NCBI RefSeq assembly: GCF_965363235.1
Contig: NC_134844.1
Coordinates: 48,914,872 to 48,978,871 of the forward strand
Source of the DNA: Mytilus galloprovincialis
Lineage: Eukaryota; Mollusca; Bivalvia; Mytilida; Mytilidae
Direction of reading: 5' to 3'
DNA length: 64,000 nucleotides
The first letter of the stretch is position 1. Each line of letters begins with the position of its first letter. The notes beneath the pieces were generated by a model. It was not told the origin of the DNA. It searched no databases and saw nothing but the letters and a program-made list of their open reading frames with translations. Position numbers and translations under genes: made by a program. This document shows positions 1 through 12,544 of this stretch, piece by piece.

Positions 1-677
1 GATAATAGACTTTCAAATAGTACCTACATTCTTTTCTTGTTCTGTGCATTAAATTTGATTTTCTTTCACAGAACACTCTTTATTAAAAATGAAAATTTTG
101 TACAGACAGTAAAATAAACAACTTTTACGTTGAACCTGAATAGAGGTTACTGACACTGAGCTCCATGATAAAAAAATTCTGAAAACTCTTTTTTTTTTTA
201 CTGTTATCAAATTATAGTATGATAGTACATTGAACAAATATTCAAATACAAATATCTTCAATTCCAAAGTACAGGGCCCATATAAGGTATTTTAATTAAT
301 ATGAATCACAAAGACAAAAAAATATAATTACATATACATACATATCAATATAGTTGTTATTATGTACCTGGTATTATTTAAACTTTTTTTAATTTATATT
401 TTCGGTGTTTAAGACACTATACGATCAAAAATTGATATATTTATTTCATTTCTGTCAATATGAAATCACGATAATCCATTACGTTGATCGATTACATCAA
501 TCTTTGCGGTCGATATGATTGACATCTGATCTTTCAAAAAATCAATATAAAATGATAAAAATATGTTCAAATGTTAGTAGCATTATCATCATTCTATTGG
601 GCGTTGTCAGTTTTTATTTCGCGTACGAATTGTTGTGTCTCCTTGGTATCGTCCGCCTTTTTTTTTCTAGTGTCACT
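1..677. other. AT-rich non-coding stretch
   Basis: No gene, splice-supported exon or clear repeat is visible. The only open frames are short, AT-rich and unrelated to any family I recognise. Confidence 0.5.
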
Positions 678-893
678 TTAATGGGGTAGACCTTGGTTCA
701 GGGAGATAACTCTTTAAATCAGTTAAGCGTTTTTAAAAGTCAAGTTCATCAATGTTTTTTAAGCATTTACCTGAAACAGATTAAAAATAAACTATGTAAC
801 GTAGAAGCTTAGAATATGTTTTTGAAAATGGTTGACACAAACGTACTGATGATTTTAAGAGTTATTTCCCTGAACCTAGGTCTACCTCCTTAA
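678..893. mobile_element. TTAA-flanked inverted-repeat element (MITE-like)
   Basis: Two arms of about 45 bp face each other: the left arm starts TTAATGGGGTAGACC and the right arm, read on the minus strand, starts TTAAGGAGGTAGACC. Both continue through GGTTCAGGGA and an AACTCTT segment with a few mismatches. The 125-bp centre has no coding potential. TTAA at both ends would fit a piggyBac-type target site, but TTAA could also be part of the element. Confidence 0.7.
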
Positions 894-1495
894 CTGATCT
901 TATTTAACTGCTAAGAAGTTTAGTATCGTATTCCTATATATAAAAATAAAGTGTAAATGTCCGATTATTTAGAAAATGTAAATGGCTCAAAATAAGATGA
1001 GTCGTCAAAAGATGAAGCGCATATATCCATTTTAAAAAGGTGGCAAAACTGTTGAGGTTCGCCTTATATTTTTATTCATTTGATATCTTGCTTTTAAATA
1101 AATTAGCTATCTAGTATGTGTAAACTGTATTTAAAGCACTTCTATTGGACTAAGTTTCAATCAATTTGTCCAACCTCTTTGCTTTCAGTACCAAAAAAAG
1201 GTGTATCTGTTAAATAAGGGAAGGAATGTAGAAGACAGCAATCCATGAATGGCACAAAAACAATAAAATTAAAAAGATAGTGACAAGTCAACATACAGTC
1301 TATAGAAATGACAATCCGAAAATTTATCCACAGTAAAAAAAACATGGTTAACGAACAGCCATGCCTCCACCGCCAGAATCTTTAAATAAAATGCAGTTTT
1401 GTTTGAGAAGTCGAATTTTTCAAAAACCTTTCGTAATTAAACGTCAGATTTGTGTTCTGTAGACTCAAAGATAAAGTTCGATAGAGGACAGTGCT
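894..1495. other. Non-coding stretch upstream of aerolysin-like copy A
   Basis: No gene or obvious repeat is visible. A 5' untranslated exon for the gene starting at 1896 may lie here or further upstream, but I cannot place it. Confidence 0.4.
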
Positions 1496-1539
1496 ATACT
1501 AAGTCAGGAACCTGATGTTCATTAGTTGTCGTTTGTTGA

Positions 1540-1777
1540 TATGGTTCTAACTTTTTCTCGTTTGTTATATACTAGAAGATTAGACCTTTGGTTTTCCTGA
1601 TTGAATGGGTTAACACTTGTCATTTCCGGGCCCTTTATAGCTAGATTTTCGTTGTGGGGCAAGGCTCCGTACTGAAGGTCTTACTTTAGCCTATAATGGT
1701 AAACTCTTACAAGTTGTGATTTGAATAGAGAGCTGAGTTGTCTCATTGGCACTCATACCACATCTTCCTATATCTAT
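1540..1777 (-). repeat. Dispersed bivalve-type repeat (GAAGATGTGGTATGAGTGCC family)
   Basis: Read on the minus strand it begins ATATAGGAAGATGTGGTATG and continues through GCCAATGAGACAACTC and a GGAGCCTT block. The same order of blocks is seen on the plus strand at 26095-26290, and shorter pieces occur at 7811, 15707, 41787 and 48935. It has no coding capacity. The superfamily (SINE, or Helitron-like non-autonomous) is not settled by what is here. Confidence 0.75.
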
Positions 1778-1895
1778 TATTATTATACACATATATATAT
1801 ATAGTCACTGTGATGTTTTGATCTCACTTTACTTTTAATAATTTAAAAAACAATTTGTTAAATATTAATAATATTGTAATGTGTTTTAGGTGGCT

Positions 1896-2633
1896 ATGGA
1901 TGAGCAAATAATAGATTTGGAAGAAATCGTTGAAAAACAAGCATGGGATTTATATATGAGCAGTAGAAAGAAAGGATTTCCAAAGAAAAGAAAAGAATTA
2001 AATTTAGTATTTGACTGGTCTGGAGTGTCTTTTGTAACAGAACAGCCAACTTATTCCCCAACAGGAAACGCACATTTTGAATCGAACGTTATATTTAGGT
2101 CGGTCTTCGAAAATCAAAGTGCCAGTGCGCAGACTCATTCTCTTAAAGCCGAGCGCCAAACAGTTGCGGAGTGTAAAAGTACCTTGTCAAAGGGCTACAC
2201 GACAAGTTTAAATATGGGTTTAGAAATAGGAGCACCAGAGGAAATAGCAAAGGCTTCAATAGGATATTCTAGAGGATATGAGGTGGTTAATGGTAGAGAG
2301 ACCACTAACCAGAAAACATTGACATGGTCAAGTGAAGGGACACTTACAGTCCCAGAACATTCAAATCTGACAGCTGAAATTCATATCAAAGAAAAGCAAT
2401 GTGGATACACATTCAAATCTCGTGCCGCCATACGTGGAACAGTTGTAGTGAATTTCTACAGTAGGAGGGACAATGACAAATATTTAATGGTATTCACAGG
2501 AGATATGAAAGACGTTCTTTTAGATGATAAAACTATACCGGACTTAAAGACCGAGGGACGGACAGTGTTTATTGATATAGAGGGAAGCTGTGATTTTAAG
2601 TTTGGGATTGAACAACAAATAGTTATATCGTAG
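1896..2633 (+). CDS. Aerolysin-like (ETX/MTX2-type) protein, copy A
   Basis: An intact 245-residue frame in one coding exon. A splice acceptor (TTTTAG) ends at 1889, six bases before the ATG at 1896, so at least one upstream non-coding exon is likely. The reading frame extends to a GTG at 1890, but the ATG is preferred because copy B has an ATG at the equivalent place. The family call rests on the pattern of a beta-rich pore-forming fold: an N-terminal part with NLVFDWS (36-42), a Ser/Thr-rich strand region at about 81-104, an alternating polar/non-polar stretch at about 104-130 (the usual place of the membrane-insertion loop) and a second Ser/Thr-rich strand region at 136-182. No signal peptide is visible, so the product is either cytosolic or released by another route, unless an upstream exon adds one. 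Such genes are common in molluscs and are often linked to defence; that role is inference. The CS-like gene copy A follows 1.5 kb downstream on the same strand. Confidence 0.8.
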   Translation: MDEQIIDLEEIVEKQAWDLYMSSRKKGFPKKRKELNLVFDWSGVSFVTEQPTYSPTGNAHFESNVIFRSVFENQSASAQTHSLKAERQTVAECKSTLSKGYTTSLNMGLEIGAPEEIAKASIGYSRGYEVVNGRETTNQKTLTWSSEGTLTVPEHSNLTAEIHIKEKQCGYTFKSRAAIRGTVVVNFYSRRDNDKYLMVFTGDMKDVLLDDKTIPDLKTEGRTVFIDIEGSCDFKFGIEQQIVIS

Positions 2634-4102
2634 ATTCATATCCGTTTATATGCATTTATAATTGCCATCGTTGTTTATCGATTGTTCAGGAATATTTGAC
2701 TTGATTCTGAGGAGCCAGAGCTCTTAGACTGATTCGCCGACATGCATTAACTGTTGTAACCGGGCTGTGATTTTCTGATGTATTTCGTGATCATCATGCA
2801 GATATTTATTTTTTACAAATAAGTTTTTTTATAATATATTATTAGGCTTATATTGCTTATAGTCTATCAATAGTACCGTTTTCTATATAAAAAAATCATT
2901 TTCAAAGATTTTATCCAATTGTTGTTGTTGAATTACTCAATTATATTGCAGAACCTAAAAGGTGTTTTACCTCTGGGAAATATAAAGAACTTATCACCTC
3001 ACTGAGGCTTACTCTGCTTCTTTAAAATTTCCTGTATCTCGAAGAAACAAAAATCCCTTCATTTTACTTATTTTATTTCCATAATTATAAGATCTAACCG
3101 TAACGTTAAAAAATGCAAATATGAATTTGATAGAAACACATGAAGCTAATTCTTACATACACTGAACAATATACACTCTGTAACGCTTTTTCATTCGGTT
3201 CTCATCACGTATTCTTAGACAAAATAGAAGCCACGAATCCACTTTATTTTTTTTTCATTCTGATCAAAATTCTAGAACAATTGAATGAGTGGTTGCGCAT
3301 TTAATAATTAATTTTGACATCTAGCTATGAATGGAGTTTGTAGCTACTGCTTTAAAGAATATGAGGTCCTGGTCTAAAAAAATTAGGGCAACTGTTGCGG
3401 TTATATATCTTTGTTTCCTACTTTAATTTTGTGAAGTGGTAGGTGAGCTGAAGCGATAGAGCTGCTGGCACAGACTATCTTCCTATCTCCTTATCATAGG
3501 GATATTTACACTGATCCTTATGTATAGATGTCTTTGAAGGTCTTTGGGGTGTATTTTTGTTCAATTTGTGGGGTTTAATTGTGCTCAGTTTTTAGTTTTC
3601 GATATAGTGTTTTGGTGACTTGTTTTCCTCTCGTGGGTTTTCGTATTTTTTTATTGCGTTGTCATTTGTTCTTCGTCTTCTGAGTTTTTAATTTTCTCTT
3701 ACTATTATTCCTCGTCTCTTTCTATAGTAAGTTAAAACTGTGTTAAGATTCGGCAAATTGACAAATATTCCAATCCTGTTATTTGCAACGTACTTATTCA
3801 GATTCATTTTATGATTTAGGTAAAAGTCAGACCTCAAGTTGCCTTCGATATGTAACTGACTCGAGAGTTGGACACCGGGTATATATTTTTTCTATTTGGA
3901 AAACCAGCACCATTGGGGAATTACGCTCGAGACCAAAGTTTAAGAAGACAAATACTTTTTTTTAATAAAATTGAAATATCCGAACTGAATAAAACATTGT
4001 TGGTATGAAACTCTTATAACATGGAAACGATTACGGAATAACTTACTAGTTTTTAGCTTTTTTTCTCGGATCGAATTGTCAAACAAAACGAACTTGCGTG
4101 CA
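2634..4102. other. Intergenic spacer between aerolysin-like copy A and CS-like copy A
   Basis: No further coding exon is recognised. The part at about 3530-3740 is T/G-rich and resembles dispersed repeat sequence, but I have no second copy in the window to anchor it. The sequence just before 4103 shares the short stretch AACGAACTT with the region upstream of 28992. Confidence 0.4.
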
Positions 4103-7100
4103 ATGGCAGAGGAATCTGAATATCGCATTCCCAAAGGTGTATATTTCAGGTGTAATAAGTTTATAAGACAACCCAATATTTGTCAAACTTAGCTTTTTCT
4201 ACATTTAGGTTTTAACAGCAATCGAAGATATAATGTTAATGCTGACTATTTGGCAGTTTGAATCAAAAACATGAGTACTGTCATATGACATTTATTTTTA
4301 CTTTCAGTTTAAATTACATTCTTGGAATGTTAAATCATTTATTTGCCTTTCAATTATTTTCTTTTGTTGAATCATTCGAAAGTAATCTGGTTTAATGCTT
4401 GGCAATGACTACAATTTATAAAATTAATTCAATAATAATAATGATATTTATACATTGTTGCTCACTCTTGCCCCAGGCAGCATTTTATTTACATCAAGTT
4501 ATGAGGGTCAACATGGGATTTACAGAATAAAAATCATTGGCATAAAAAGTGATGAATAGGCAAAAAAATATAAAAAGAATGTCCATACATGTGTATTTTG
4601 GAAAATTATCCTGACTTGACTTAATCCACTTCGTCCCAAGGGGAACATTATAAGGGCGACTACAGTTTCTGTCCATGGCTGTTCGTTTTGTTTCTTTCCA
4701 GGTCATCCCAATTTTACTCAGCTCGGTTGTTAGTCCCCTGCGCCAGGTGTTTTTTGGCCTTTCCCTTTTTCGGTGTCCTTGGGGGTTCCATTTTAGGGCT
4801 TGCTTGGTAATGTGTGTGGCTTTTTTTCTGAGGGTATGCCCGATCCACTTCCACTTTCTTGCTCTTTTTGTCTGAGTTGTTGGCTGTTGTTTGGTTCCTC
4901 TCCATAACTCATTGTCGGATATTTTGTTTGGCCATCTGATGTTGAGGATGTTTCTCAAACATTTATTGACAAAAGTTTGGATAGATTTGATGGATGCAGC
5001 TGTTTCTCTCCAGGTTTCTGATCCGTATAAGAGTACAGATTTGACTTTGTGGTACAAATGTAAATATCCTTAACTTTGTTCTAGTTCTTAAAGCATTACT
5101 CCTCCAAACAGGTTTAAGCATGGAAGCCGATATGTCTTCGTCTGTGCCTCCTGATGTACTGATAATACTTCCAAGATAGGTGAATTGTTGTACATCTTCA
5201 ACAGTAGAGTCGTCGATCTTCAGACAATCGTGCTGGTTTGTATTTAGCCTAATTGGTAAATCAGCCTACAAAGATCCAAAAGGCATTAGATGGACCCTCA
5301 CAACACGTCTTGAAGATCTTGAATTTGCTGATGACATTTGTGCACTATATATATCCCATCGCTTTCAATATGCACGACATCAGACCAAAAGTCTTGAAAC
5401 AGTAGCAAAACAAACAGGCTTATACATCAACGCACATGAAAATTATCCTAGTTAAAGTACAAATGTAATTTAATAACTCCTTAAACATTGTTAAAGGCTT
5501 CTTTTTTGCTGTGACAACTAAGTCTTTCAAGACTTCAGAATTATTTGGTCTAAATAACATCCAAGCTTTTGAAAAAGATCAATCAATATGCAAATTCAAT
5601 GGTAACACGGAAATTTTGTTTGTCTCTTATTACTGTCATCACTGTCTTACATTTTTTTTGTCTTAGTCATGTACCTCCAATCTACTTATTAAAACCAACT
5701 GTCACTAACCTCGGGGGATTTCCCCATGGAGACTTCCAATTAGAAATTTGGAAAGCTAAATTTTGTCCAAAAAATAAAATAAATCAATAATTTTACATTG
5801 ATATATGACATGTATGAATGTGAAAGTATGAAGAAGCAACTAAACATCATTAAAAAAAATTGAAGGCCCCTTTAAAGGTTTTGTGGGACTATGAGAGCCA
5901 TCTTGCTCGTAAAACCCCCATGGGCATTTTGAAATGTTGGCAGGTATGAACACACCTCAGAAATCACATCACACAGAACATGCAGAATATAACTACAAAA
6001 ATGTATAAGCATTGATAAACAAGAAAACATCTGATGTGAGTGTTCCATAATGGAAAATTTTCTTACAAAAAGAACAGTAACCTGCATTGAGTAAAACTTT
6101 AACATCACAAGTATATTTAAAGGAGAAGGCATTTATAGGAAAATGAATTCCCTAGTACTCAGATGGATTTTTCTATCAATCCTTTTTCATTTCTTTTTGG
6201 GAGTTGATATAAACCTCATATCTTGCTGACTTTGTCTAGTCAATGAAATAGACACATGAGTTCATTTTATAATAAGACTTGCAAGTACATTGTACATGTA
6301 ATATGCTTTATTGACCTGAGCAGAGAACCTTTTGTATATATCGCATACATTCATGTACATGTATGTTTTATTTCTACAAAACAAGAAAAAAGCCACACAA
6401 AAAAAAACAAGTGAGGAATGAGATCTAAAATAACTAGTTGAACAATTCTACATTAAATTAATATGGTCTAAATCCATGAAATCGTCACAAAATAATTAGA
6501 CCAGCACATTTGTGAACTATATACACTTTTGCAGTAAATTAGGTTTACCATCATGATCATGCTAACATGTTTGTTATTTGTTCAGCCACTGTTCAAGAAA
6601 TTGACAAGAAAACAGTAGAAGTTGATATAAGAATACCTAATTTGGAAGTGAAAGCCAAGATTCCAGGGATAGGAACTGCTAAACTAAAGGATAACTGTAC
6701 AGTAACACCCAGTTTTGAGGCAAAGTAAGTAAGACTTGCATTATTATAATTATAAAGAAATAAACTTGTAATGTCTTGAGGAACAGAAAATATATGATAC
6801 TTAAAAACATACATGTATGGTAGAAAATAAGTAACAGCTTATTTCTAAATATTAATACTGTATAAGACTAAGTCCTTGGAAACATTCATGAATATACATT
6901 TTTGTTAAGAATGTGTATCTGATGCATATATCTTCTTTGTGTAACACATTTATGTTGGTCAAAGGCTGTGACCAATGGATTTCAGAAGGTAGTAGACCTT
7001 AAAAATGCATAATAACAAGCAATCTGGCTGAAATCCAGTAAAATATCATTCCTTTAACTGTTTAAGGATGTTAACAGGCTTAAAACAAACACCCAAAAGA

Positions 7101-8657
7101 AAAAGATTGTTATGTGATTATAAATTTTTACATAGACAATAGACAATATTTATTAGCACAAACACATTTACACTAAACATTACTAAATGGTTATGGCATA
7201 CAAAATTAAGACATATGACACTGCAAAGGTCAATTTTTAGGGCCATATGTGGTCATATGCTTTTACAAAAAACATTGTTTTTTTTATTTTGTAATTGTTA
7301 AACTTGCTTTAAAGGGGATTATGTACAGTATAGGCTTCAATTTAGACAAAAAAATAAAATACAAATCTTTTTGTTTCAGGTATAAGTTAAAAAGGAATTT
7401 TGAAATAATATTTTGTCATCATGGTCATATGCAACATTGAGAGTAAAACATGTGAACCTTTTTGTTAACTGAATAATTATTATGCATTGCTAATTAATTT
7501 AAGACTTTGATGTTATATATTTAAGTATATTAAAATCAAATTTGAGTCAAATCTGTGAACATTAATTAAACAACAGGTTTTTTAAAGCCATTCTAGGAAC
7601 CTTTAGAACTTAAATCTAACTAGGAAAATGAAATTAAACATTTAATTTATATTGTTTTATTTGTTTATTTTAGTTCACTTCAAATTACTGCCATTATTAA
7701 GAAGAATGATATTGAAAATAAGTTTAGATATGATATAAGAAAGTTACCAGGGGAGATAATTCCAGAAAAATGCACCACAAAGGTTAGTAGATTGTTAAAA
7801 CATAAAAATAAGAAGATGTGGTATGATTGCCAGTGAGACAACTCTTCCTAAGAGACCAAATAACACCAACATAACCACTATAGGTATCTCAAGGTCCGCT
7901 TTAAAGGGGCATGAAATGACAATTAAAACCAGAAAACGTTTAGTGAAATGAAAATAATGAAAACATGCCAAAAAACAATAAAGAAAGAATCAATAAAAAA
8001 TAAGAAAATTTGTCATGCTTGAAGTTTTCCCCTGTAATATAATACACAGAAAAAAAGTCAGATTGGTTAAAATGATTGAACAGTTGAAAAGTTTGATTTG
8101 ATAAAACAATTGTAATAGGGTCATAATTTTAAATGAACAGCAATAGGTGAAGAGAAACCTGTATTTTGTACATTGAAGTCATCTATCTCTTATTTAGATT
8201 TAATTCAGTTAAATGACCAGGTACACATAAGTGCTTAAATGATATACATGTATACAAGTAGCCAATGGCTATAGTATGTATCATTACATATATATGTGTA
8301 TCACACTTGTAATAGTAGGTGTTATGTTAAACTTGGTAATGGTCAAATCTTTAAATGAAATAGGGTAAATGTATCTTTCTTTTTTGTAATTTACATAAAC
8401 TGTCATGTTAAACTACAGTAAGATTTTAATAAAGCCTTAAAATACAATTGATATAGGTCATTGAAATGTGAAGTGTTTTTTGTGTAGAATGATAAGTTGA
8501 TTTTTTTTATCTTCCAACATGCATGACATGAAGTGTAATTTATAGATTTTTCTATTCACAGTACAAAGATGATCTGATAACTGTATTACTACACAAAGCT
8601 GAGCCATCATCATGGGAGATACAATTAAAGAGAGGACTTGAGCAAGCTAAAGATTAA
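4103..8657 (+). CDS. CS/p23-like small protein, copy A (4 exons, 125 aa)
   Basis: Coding exons are 4103-4136, 6586-6724, 7674-7782 and 8562-8657. All three introns are GT-AG with phases 1, 2 and 0. The lengths 34+139+109+96 make exactly 126 codons including the TAA stop. The product is small, has no signal peptide or membrane segment, and is predicted cytosolic. Residues 20-110 give alternating beta strands, with VEVDIRIP near the start, KIPGIGTA at 36-43, KLPGEIIP at 81-88 and a late Trp at 112. This order resembles the CS domain of co-chaperones such as CacyBP/SGT1/p23, but similarity is weak and the family name is tentative. The short first exon encodes MAEESEYRIPK, matched in copy B by MAEKEEYTIPD, which strongly supports the start. 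Intron 1 contains a LINE with an inverted 5' part and a MITE-like element. Confidence 0.78.
4494..5455 (-). mobile_element. Truncated LINE with inverted 5' segment
   Basis: On the minus strand, 5241 down to about 4610 encodes the C-terminal part of a non-LTR reverse-transcriptase polyprotein: FTYLGSIIS, then LLYGSETW, then RKWKWIGHTLRK and a WNPQGHRKRERPKNTWRR block. It is interrupted by at least one frame change near 5050. On the plus strand, 5262-5455 encodes the preceding part of the same polyprotein, including GIRWTLTTRLEDLEFADD with the catalytic FADD box and KQTGLYIN. The two parts are adjacent in the normal protein but lie in opposite orientation here. An (AAT)n-like run at 4425-4442 may be the 3' tail. 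The copy is dead and sits in intron 1 of CS-like copy A. Confidence 0.85.
5690..5950. mobile_element. MITE-like element, TTGGCAGGTATG family, copy 1
   Basis: It matches the element at 38626-38861 along its length: AACTGTCAC, GATTTCCCCATGGAG, GAAGGCCCCTTTAAAGG and a terminal TTGGCAGGTATG. Its left terminal repeat is eroded. It has no coding frame and lies in intron 1 of CS-like copy A. Confidence 0.7.
7811..7935 (+). repeat. Dispersed bivalve-type repeat, fragment
   Basis: It begins AAGAAGATGTGGTATGATTG and continues through GAGACAACTC and AGAGACCAAA, the same core as the pieces at 15707 and 26095. It lies in intron 3 of CS-like copy A. Confidence 0.75.
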
Positions 8658-11600
8658 AAAGGATACCTAACTCAAGTGTTGAAGGGCCATCATGCCTCTT
8701 TCCACTGGTTTACTACTGTATAACCTGCATATCAACTTAAACGATTTATTAAGATTGTATATAAACCTATAGAAATACTGATTTTTACAACAAAAACCTA
8801 TGCATCTGTTGTGTTGTCTACACTCCTCTAGATATGATTGTGAATCATAAATTACCCCATAAAGTCAGATTATACAATGTATATTTCAAATTAGTGCAAT
8901 TTTCATTTTCTCTTTTGTATATTGAATTTACATACATAATGTATTCCTTAATCTGTAAAAGATATGCCTTTAATTTATAGTTACTTGTGTGTTGTGTATA
9001 CTGCTTGCACAAACTGTTAAAGGTTTCTGATTTGGTCCATTTCAGAACTGGTACTTGTAATAGATAATTGATTAACTTTACAATTAAATATCATCCACAC
9101 ATATCAAATACTTAGCAGAATATGAGATTCTTCACTTCACACAGTTTTGCTCTTTTGTTTTTGAACATCTTTCTTTGATACCCTGTGCAAATAATGTTTT
9201 GGGAGGGCTATATTGGTATCATCTAGTTCATCTGTGTATCTGTCTGTCCATGTATATTAAAAGCTTCCTAAATTGCTAAATGAATGTCAACGAAACTTAA
9301 CATAATTGTAGGACACTACCTAAGCAGTGGTGGATCCAGAAATTTTTATAAGTGGGGGCCCACTGGCTGCCTAAGAGGGGGCCAGATCGCTTCACGCTTC
9401 AGTGAATCCCTATATAAGCAACCAAATTTTTTTCTCAAAAGGGGGGGCCTGGGCCTCCAGCCCCCCCCTAAATCCGCCTCTGCTAAGGGTGTGCATATAT
9501 AATTATTTCAGATCCTGCATGTTAAAGGGGAGACAACCCAACTAATTAGCCATTTCAGAATCTAATGTATCCTGGGTAATATTTTTAAAAGTGTACACCA
9601 AAACGTCCAGATTGGTTTGAAATGTCTTAAACAATGGAAATTTAACCAATGATGTGACGTTATTTTCATTTTGGGGTACCAACAATGAAATTACCCATGA
9701 TGTTTTAGATTCAGATCATTCTGAAACGGCCAATTAAATTCAATAATACAGAAATGTGATGATAGTCTCTCATCTCACAAGTACAACTCCTTTTAAAGGA
9801 TGGATAAGTTTAGATAAAACTCTACACAATTATAGAACATCTATGGAAGATATGAATAAAGGAATGTTATTATTGATTAAAATGTAAAAAGGGGAGATAA
9901 TAAATTAAGTTATAGAAGTATTTTCATGGTTTCACTGACTTCACTAACAGTTCTATTTCTTATTTAACAATGTTTACATTTGAATACTAATTGTGTTTAG
10001 AAGGAAATAATTATAAGTGTCAGTATGTGTGACAATGGACTATGATGTATATGTTGTTTTATCAGCATTATTTTTTTTTATTAGTTTTCATGTCCCAGAT
10101 GTATATTGGGTGTTCTATTGATGTTGTTATATTTAGTTATTATTGTTTAGAATGCATAACATAATTTTCATATACAAGTTTAAGATTTTTGTTACATCTG
10201 AAAAGATTTTCTGAAATATTGTGCTCTGGGTGTGATGCAATTATTTCTAAAAACAGTGTTATAAATGTGATATATATATTCCATCACTGCAACAAGTCAG
10301 TGTGTTACCATATTTCTCCACTTGATACAGTTAAATGTTGATATTTAAAGCGTGAGGCTTGCCCTTAAGTAATCTTTTTATTTTTTGTATGATTATTTTG
10401 TTTTACATTTTAACCTAGTACTTGAGTTCATTTTATGTATGTGGTGATTGGTTTTAGTTTTTTAGATTTTTTATCTACCTCATACTCAACTTTGATAAAA
10501 AAATTTGGTATATAATAATGCCAATGTTACTTTTATTATTTGGTCTGTACAACTATTTGCATCTGTCTGAAAGATTGATTTTTATACATTAAACATAGTA
10601 AATGTATATTATCTCCCTTGATAACTTTTGAGTTATCTACCCTGATTATAAAATGAAATAGATAACTTTTCAAGATTCTGCATTTTGCAGTTTTTAAAAT
10701 GAACTATTTCTAAATTTGATTTGAAATTGATATTTAATTTAGTACTATATCATAACAAGGTTGCAAACAATCTATTTTTAACTTAACATTTTATGCTCTA
10801 TTTTCTTTTTTATTGTATTTTCTTTTCAAGAATTCCTCTATTAATAAACCAATTTAAACGATTTATTGCTGGAGATAAAATTACAGTATAAAAAAGTTTT
10901 GATTAAACAAAATTTGAAAAGAAATTGAAAATGTATTTATATTTGAAATGTTACCAAAGGGTGCTCTTTTGTAAATGAGAAATACATGAACTATAAGTTA
11001 CAGTAAGAATGCAAGTAGATGTAGTGTCGGTGAGGTACCTCATAAACAGCAACACACAAACTTACATAAGCCTTCTTGTGTCTGCTTTTGATTTAATTCT
11101 ACAGCAAGCTTCCTATGTTGATAAAATCTACCCTAAATTTTTTCAAAAGTAGATTCTGTGGTTTAAAAACTCAGTTTTTTTTACTTTTATTCCTTAAATA
11201 TAATTATGCCAATGTTTTGAATAACATAAGTTAATTTGTATTTATAATTTAATAGGTTGTTTTTATGTTTATTGCAATGATCTGATGTGTTCTTTTTATA
11301 GTTATATACATTTGAAGCATTTAATCAACTAGTAAAATATTTTGAAAAATTTTGTGCTTTTTTTGTATTCAATATCTAATAGTTAATTTTGCTATTGTCA
11401 CTTTACAATAAGGAAAATTTATAGGGCATTTTGGGCAATGAGTTTGGGTAATACAAATTTTACTCTAACTTAAGTTTGCCTCAACCACATTGCATAAAAC
11501 TTATACACAATGCTAATTACCACCAAACACAACTCAAATTTCAATTTTGGGAGGAGTCTCTTTTGTTGTTCTTGACTTATGTTACTTTGTAATCGGAAAA

Positions 11601-11690
11601 TTGCAGAATTTGTTGTATATTTACAAGCGAGGGCATCTTTGTTCCATGGACACATTCTTCATTTATTTTGTCGAGTGAAACACTCACATG
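8658..11690. other. AT-rich intergenic region downstream of CS-like copy A
   Basis: It probably begins with the 3' untranslated region of CS-like copy A, but I cannot fix a polyadenylation site. Apart from the MITE-like element at 9324-9483 I see no gene or structured repeat. Confidence 0.45.
9324..9483. mobile_element. MITE-like element, GGCGGATCC family (long-core type), copy 1
   Basis: The ends are imperfect inverted repeats, GCAGTGGTGGATCCAG on the left and GCAGAGGCGGATTTAG on the right (minus strand). The core holds AAGTGGGGGCCCACTG, TCACGCTTCAGTGA and CCTATATAAGCAACCAAA, and matches 38353-38517 almost base for base. G and C runs sit just inside the right end. The short open frame through it is not a gene. 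Confidence 0.85.
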
Positions 11691-11699
11691 AATTGTTTA

Positions 11700-12385
11700 A
11701 TATGATTTCTAGTATATGGGTTCTTGACAATGTCTACATGTCCTTCATGTAAGTTTTACCTGACCTCTACCTCATTTTGGATCAATGATCAAGACTAAAG
11801 TTACATGATTAAGTCCTTATCTCATAAACTATGAGCATTAGGTCAACTTTATTTGCTGTATGGAATGATTGTAAGTTGTTCATGTACGACTGGCAGTGTC
11901 ATCTGACCTTTACCTCAAATTCATTGTTCATTGGGCAATGTTTTATTTTCGGGGTTTTTTGGTCTATTTGACAGATACTATAAGAAAAAGAGCCACAATA
12001 GTTGGTGTATGAAATGATTGTAAAGTGTACATGTCCGTCTAGCATCTTTTATTTGACCTTGAACTATTTATTGTTCATAGGACAAATTTTTAATTTTTGT
12101 AGTTTGATCTATTTTTGAGATAATTGAAGGAATAGGACAATTATATGTTGTGTATGGAATGATTTTTATGTGTGCAGGGCTGTGTTGCAGGTTTCATATG
12201 ATCTTATCATGGTTCATTGATCAATGTAAAGATTGTGTGCTTTATTCTGTTTCTCATAAACTATATTAGCCATATGATCACCATATTTGGTGCATGAAGT
12301 GATTTGAAGTTGTACATGTCTGTCTGGCAAGGTTCATCTGTTGGGTACTTCATTTTCATAGAACATTGATAATGTTAAGTTTATG
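11700..12385 (+). repeat. Degenerate tandem repeat, period about 137-149 bp
   Basis: About five units are recognisable from a repeated block of the type GGAATGATTGTAAGTTGT followed by CATGTCCGTCTGGCA and a TGACCTTTACCTC-like segment. The blocks start near 11861, 12010, 12158 and 12295. Units are heavily diverged, so the array is old. No gene is present. Confidence 0.8.
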
Positions 12386-12544
12386 TGATAAAAAACCTTC
12401 ATTTTACAGGCTTTCATCATAAATTCAATGCTAAGTAAAACAGACAACTTAGCATGTGCACTCTTATTTATAAGCATAACAATAAGTATGATTGGACAGA
12501 AGAAAACAAGGTGAACATCTCAGGTGATGATTCACACAATCCCT

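Noticed and set aside
1890-1895. GTG start giving two more residues for aerolysin-like copy A
   Set aside because: It sits at the splice acceptor, and copy B has an ATG at the equivalent position. The ATG at 1896 is the better start.
3783-3965. 60-residue frame between aerolysin-like copy A and CS-like copy A
   Set aside because: No counterpart exists between copy B of the two genes, and no domain pattern or splice support is seen.
9284-9502. 72-residue frame at 9284 and 86-residue frame at 38265-38525
   Set aside because: Both are translations of the same MITE-like element in different orientation.
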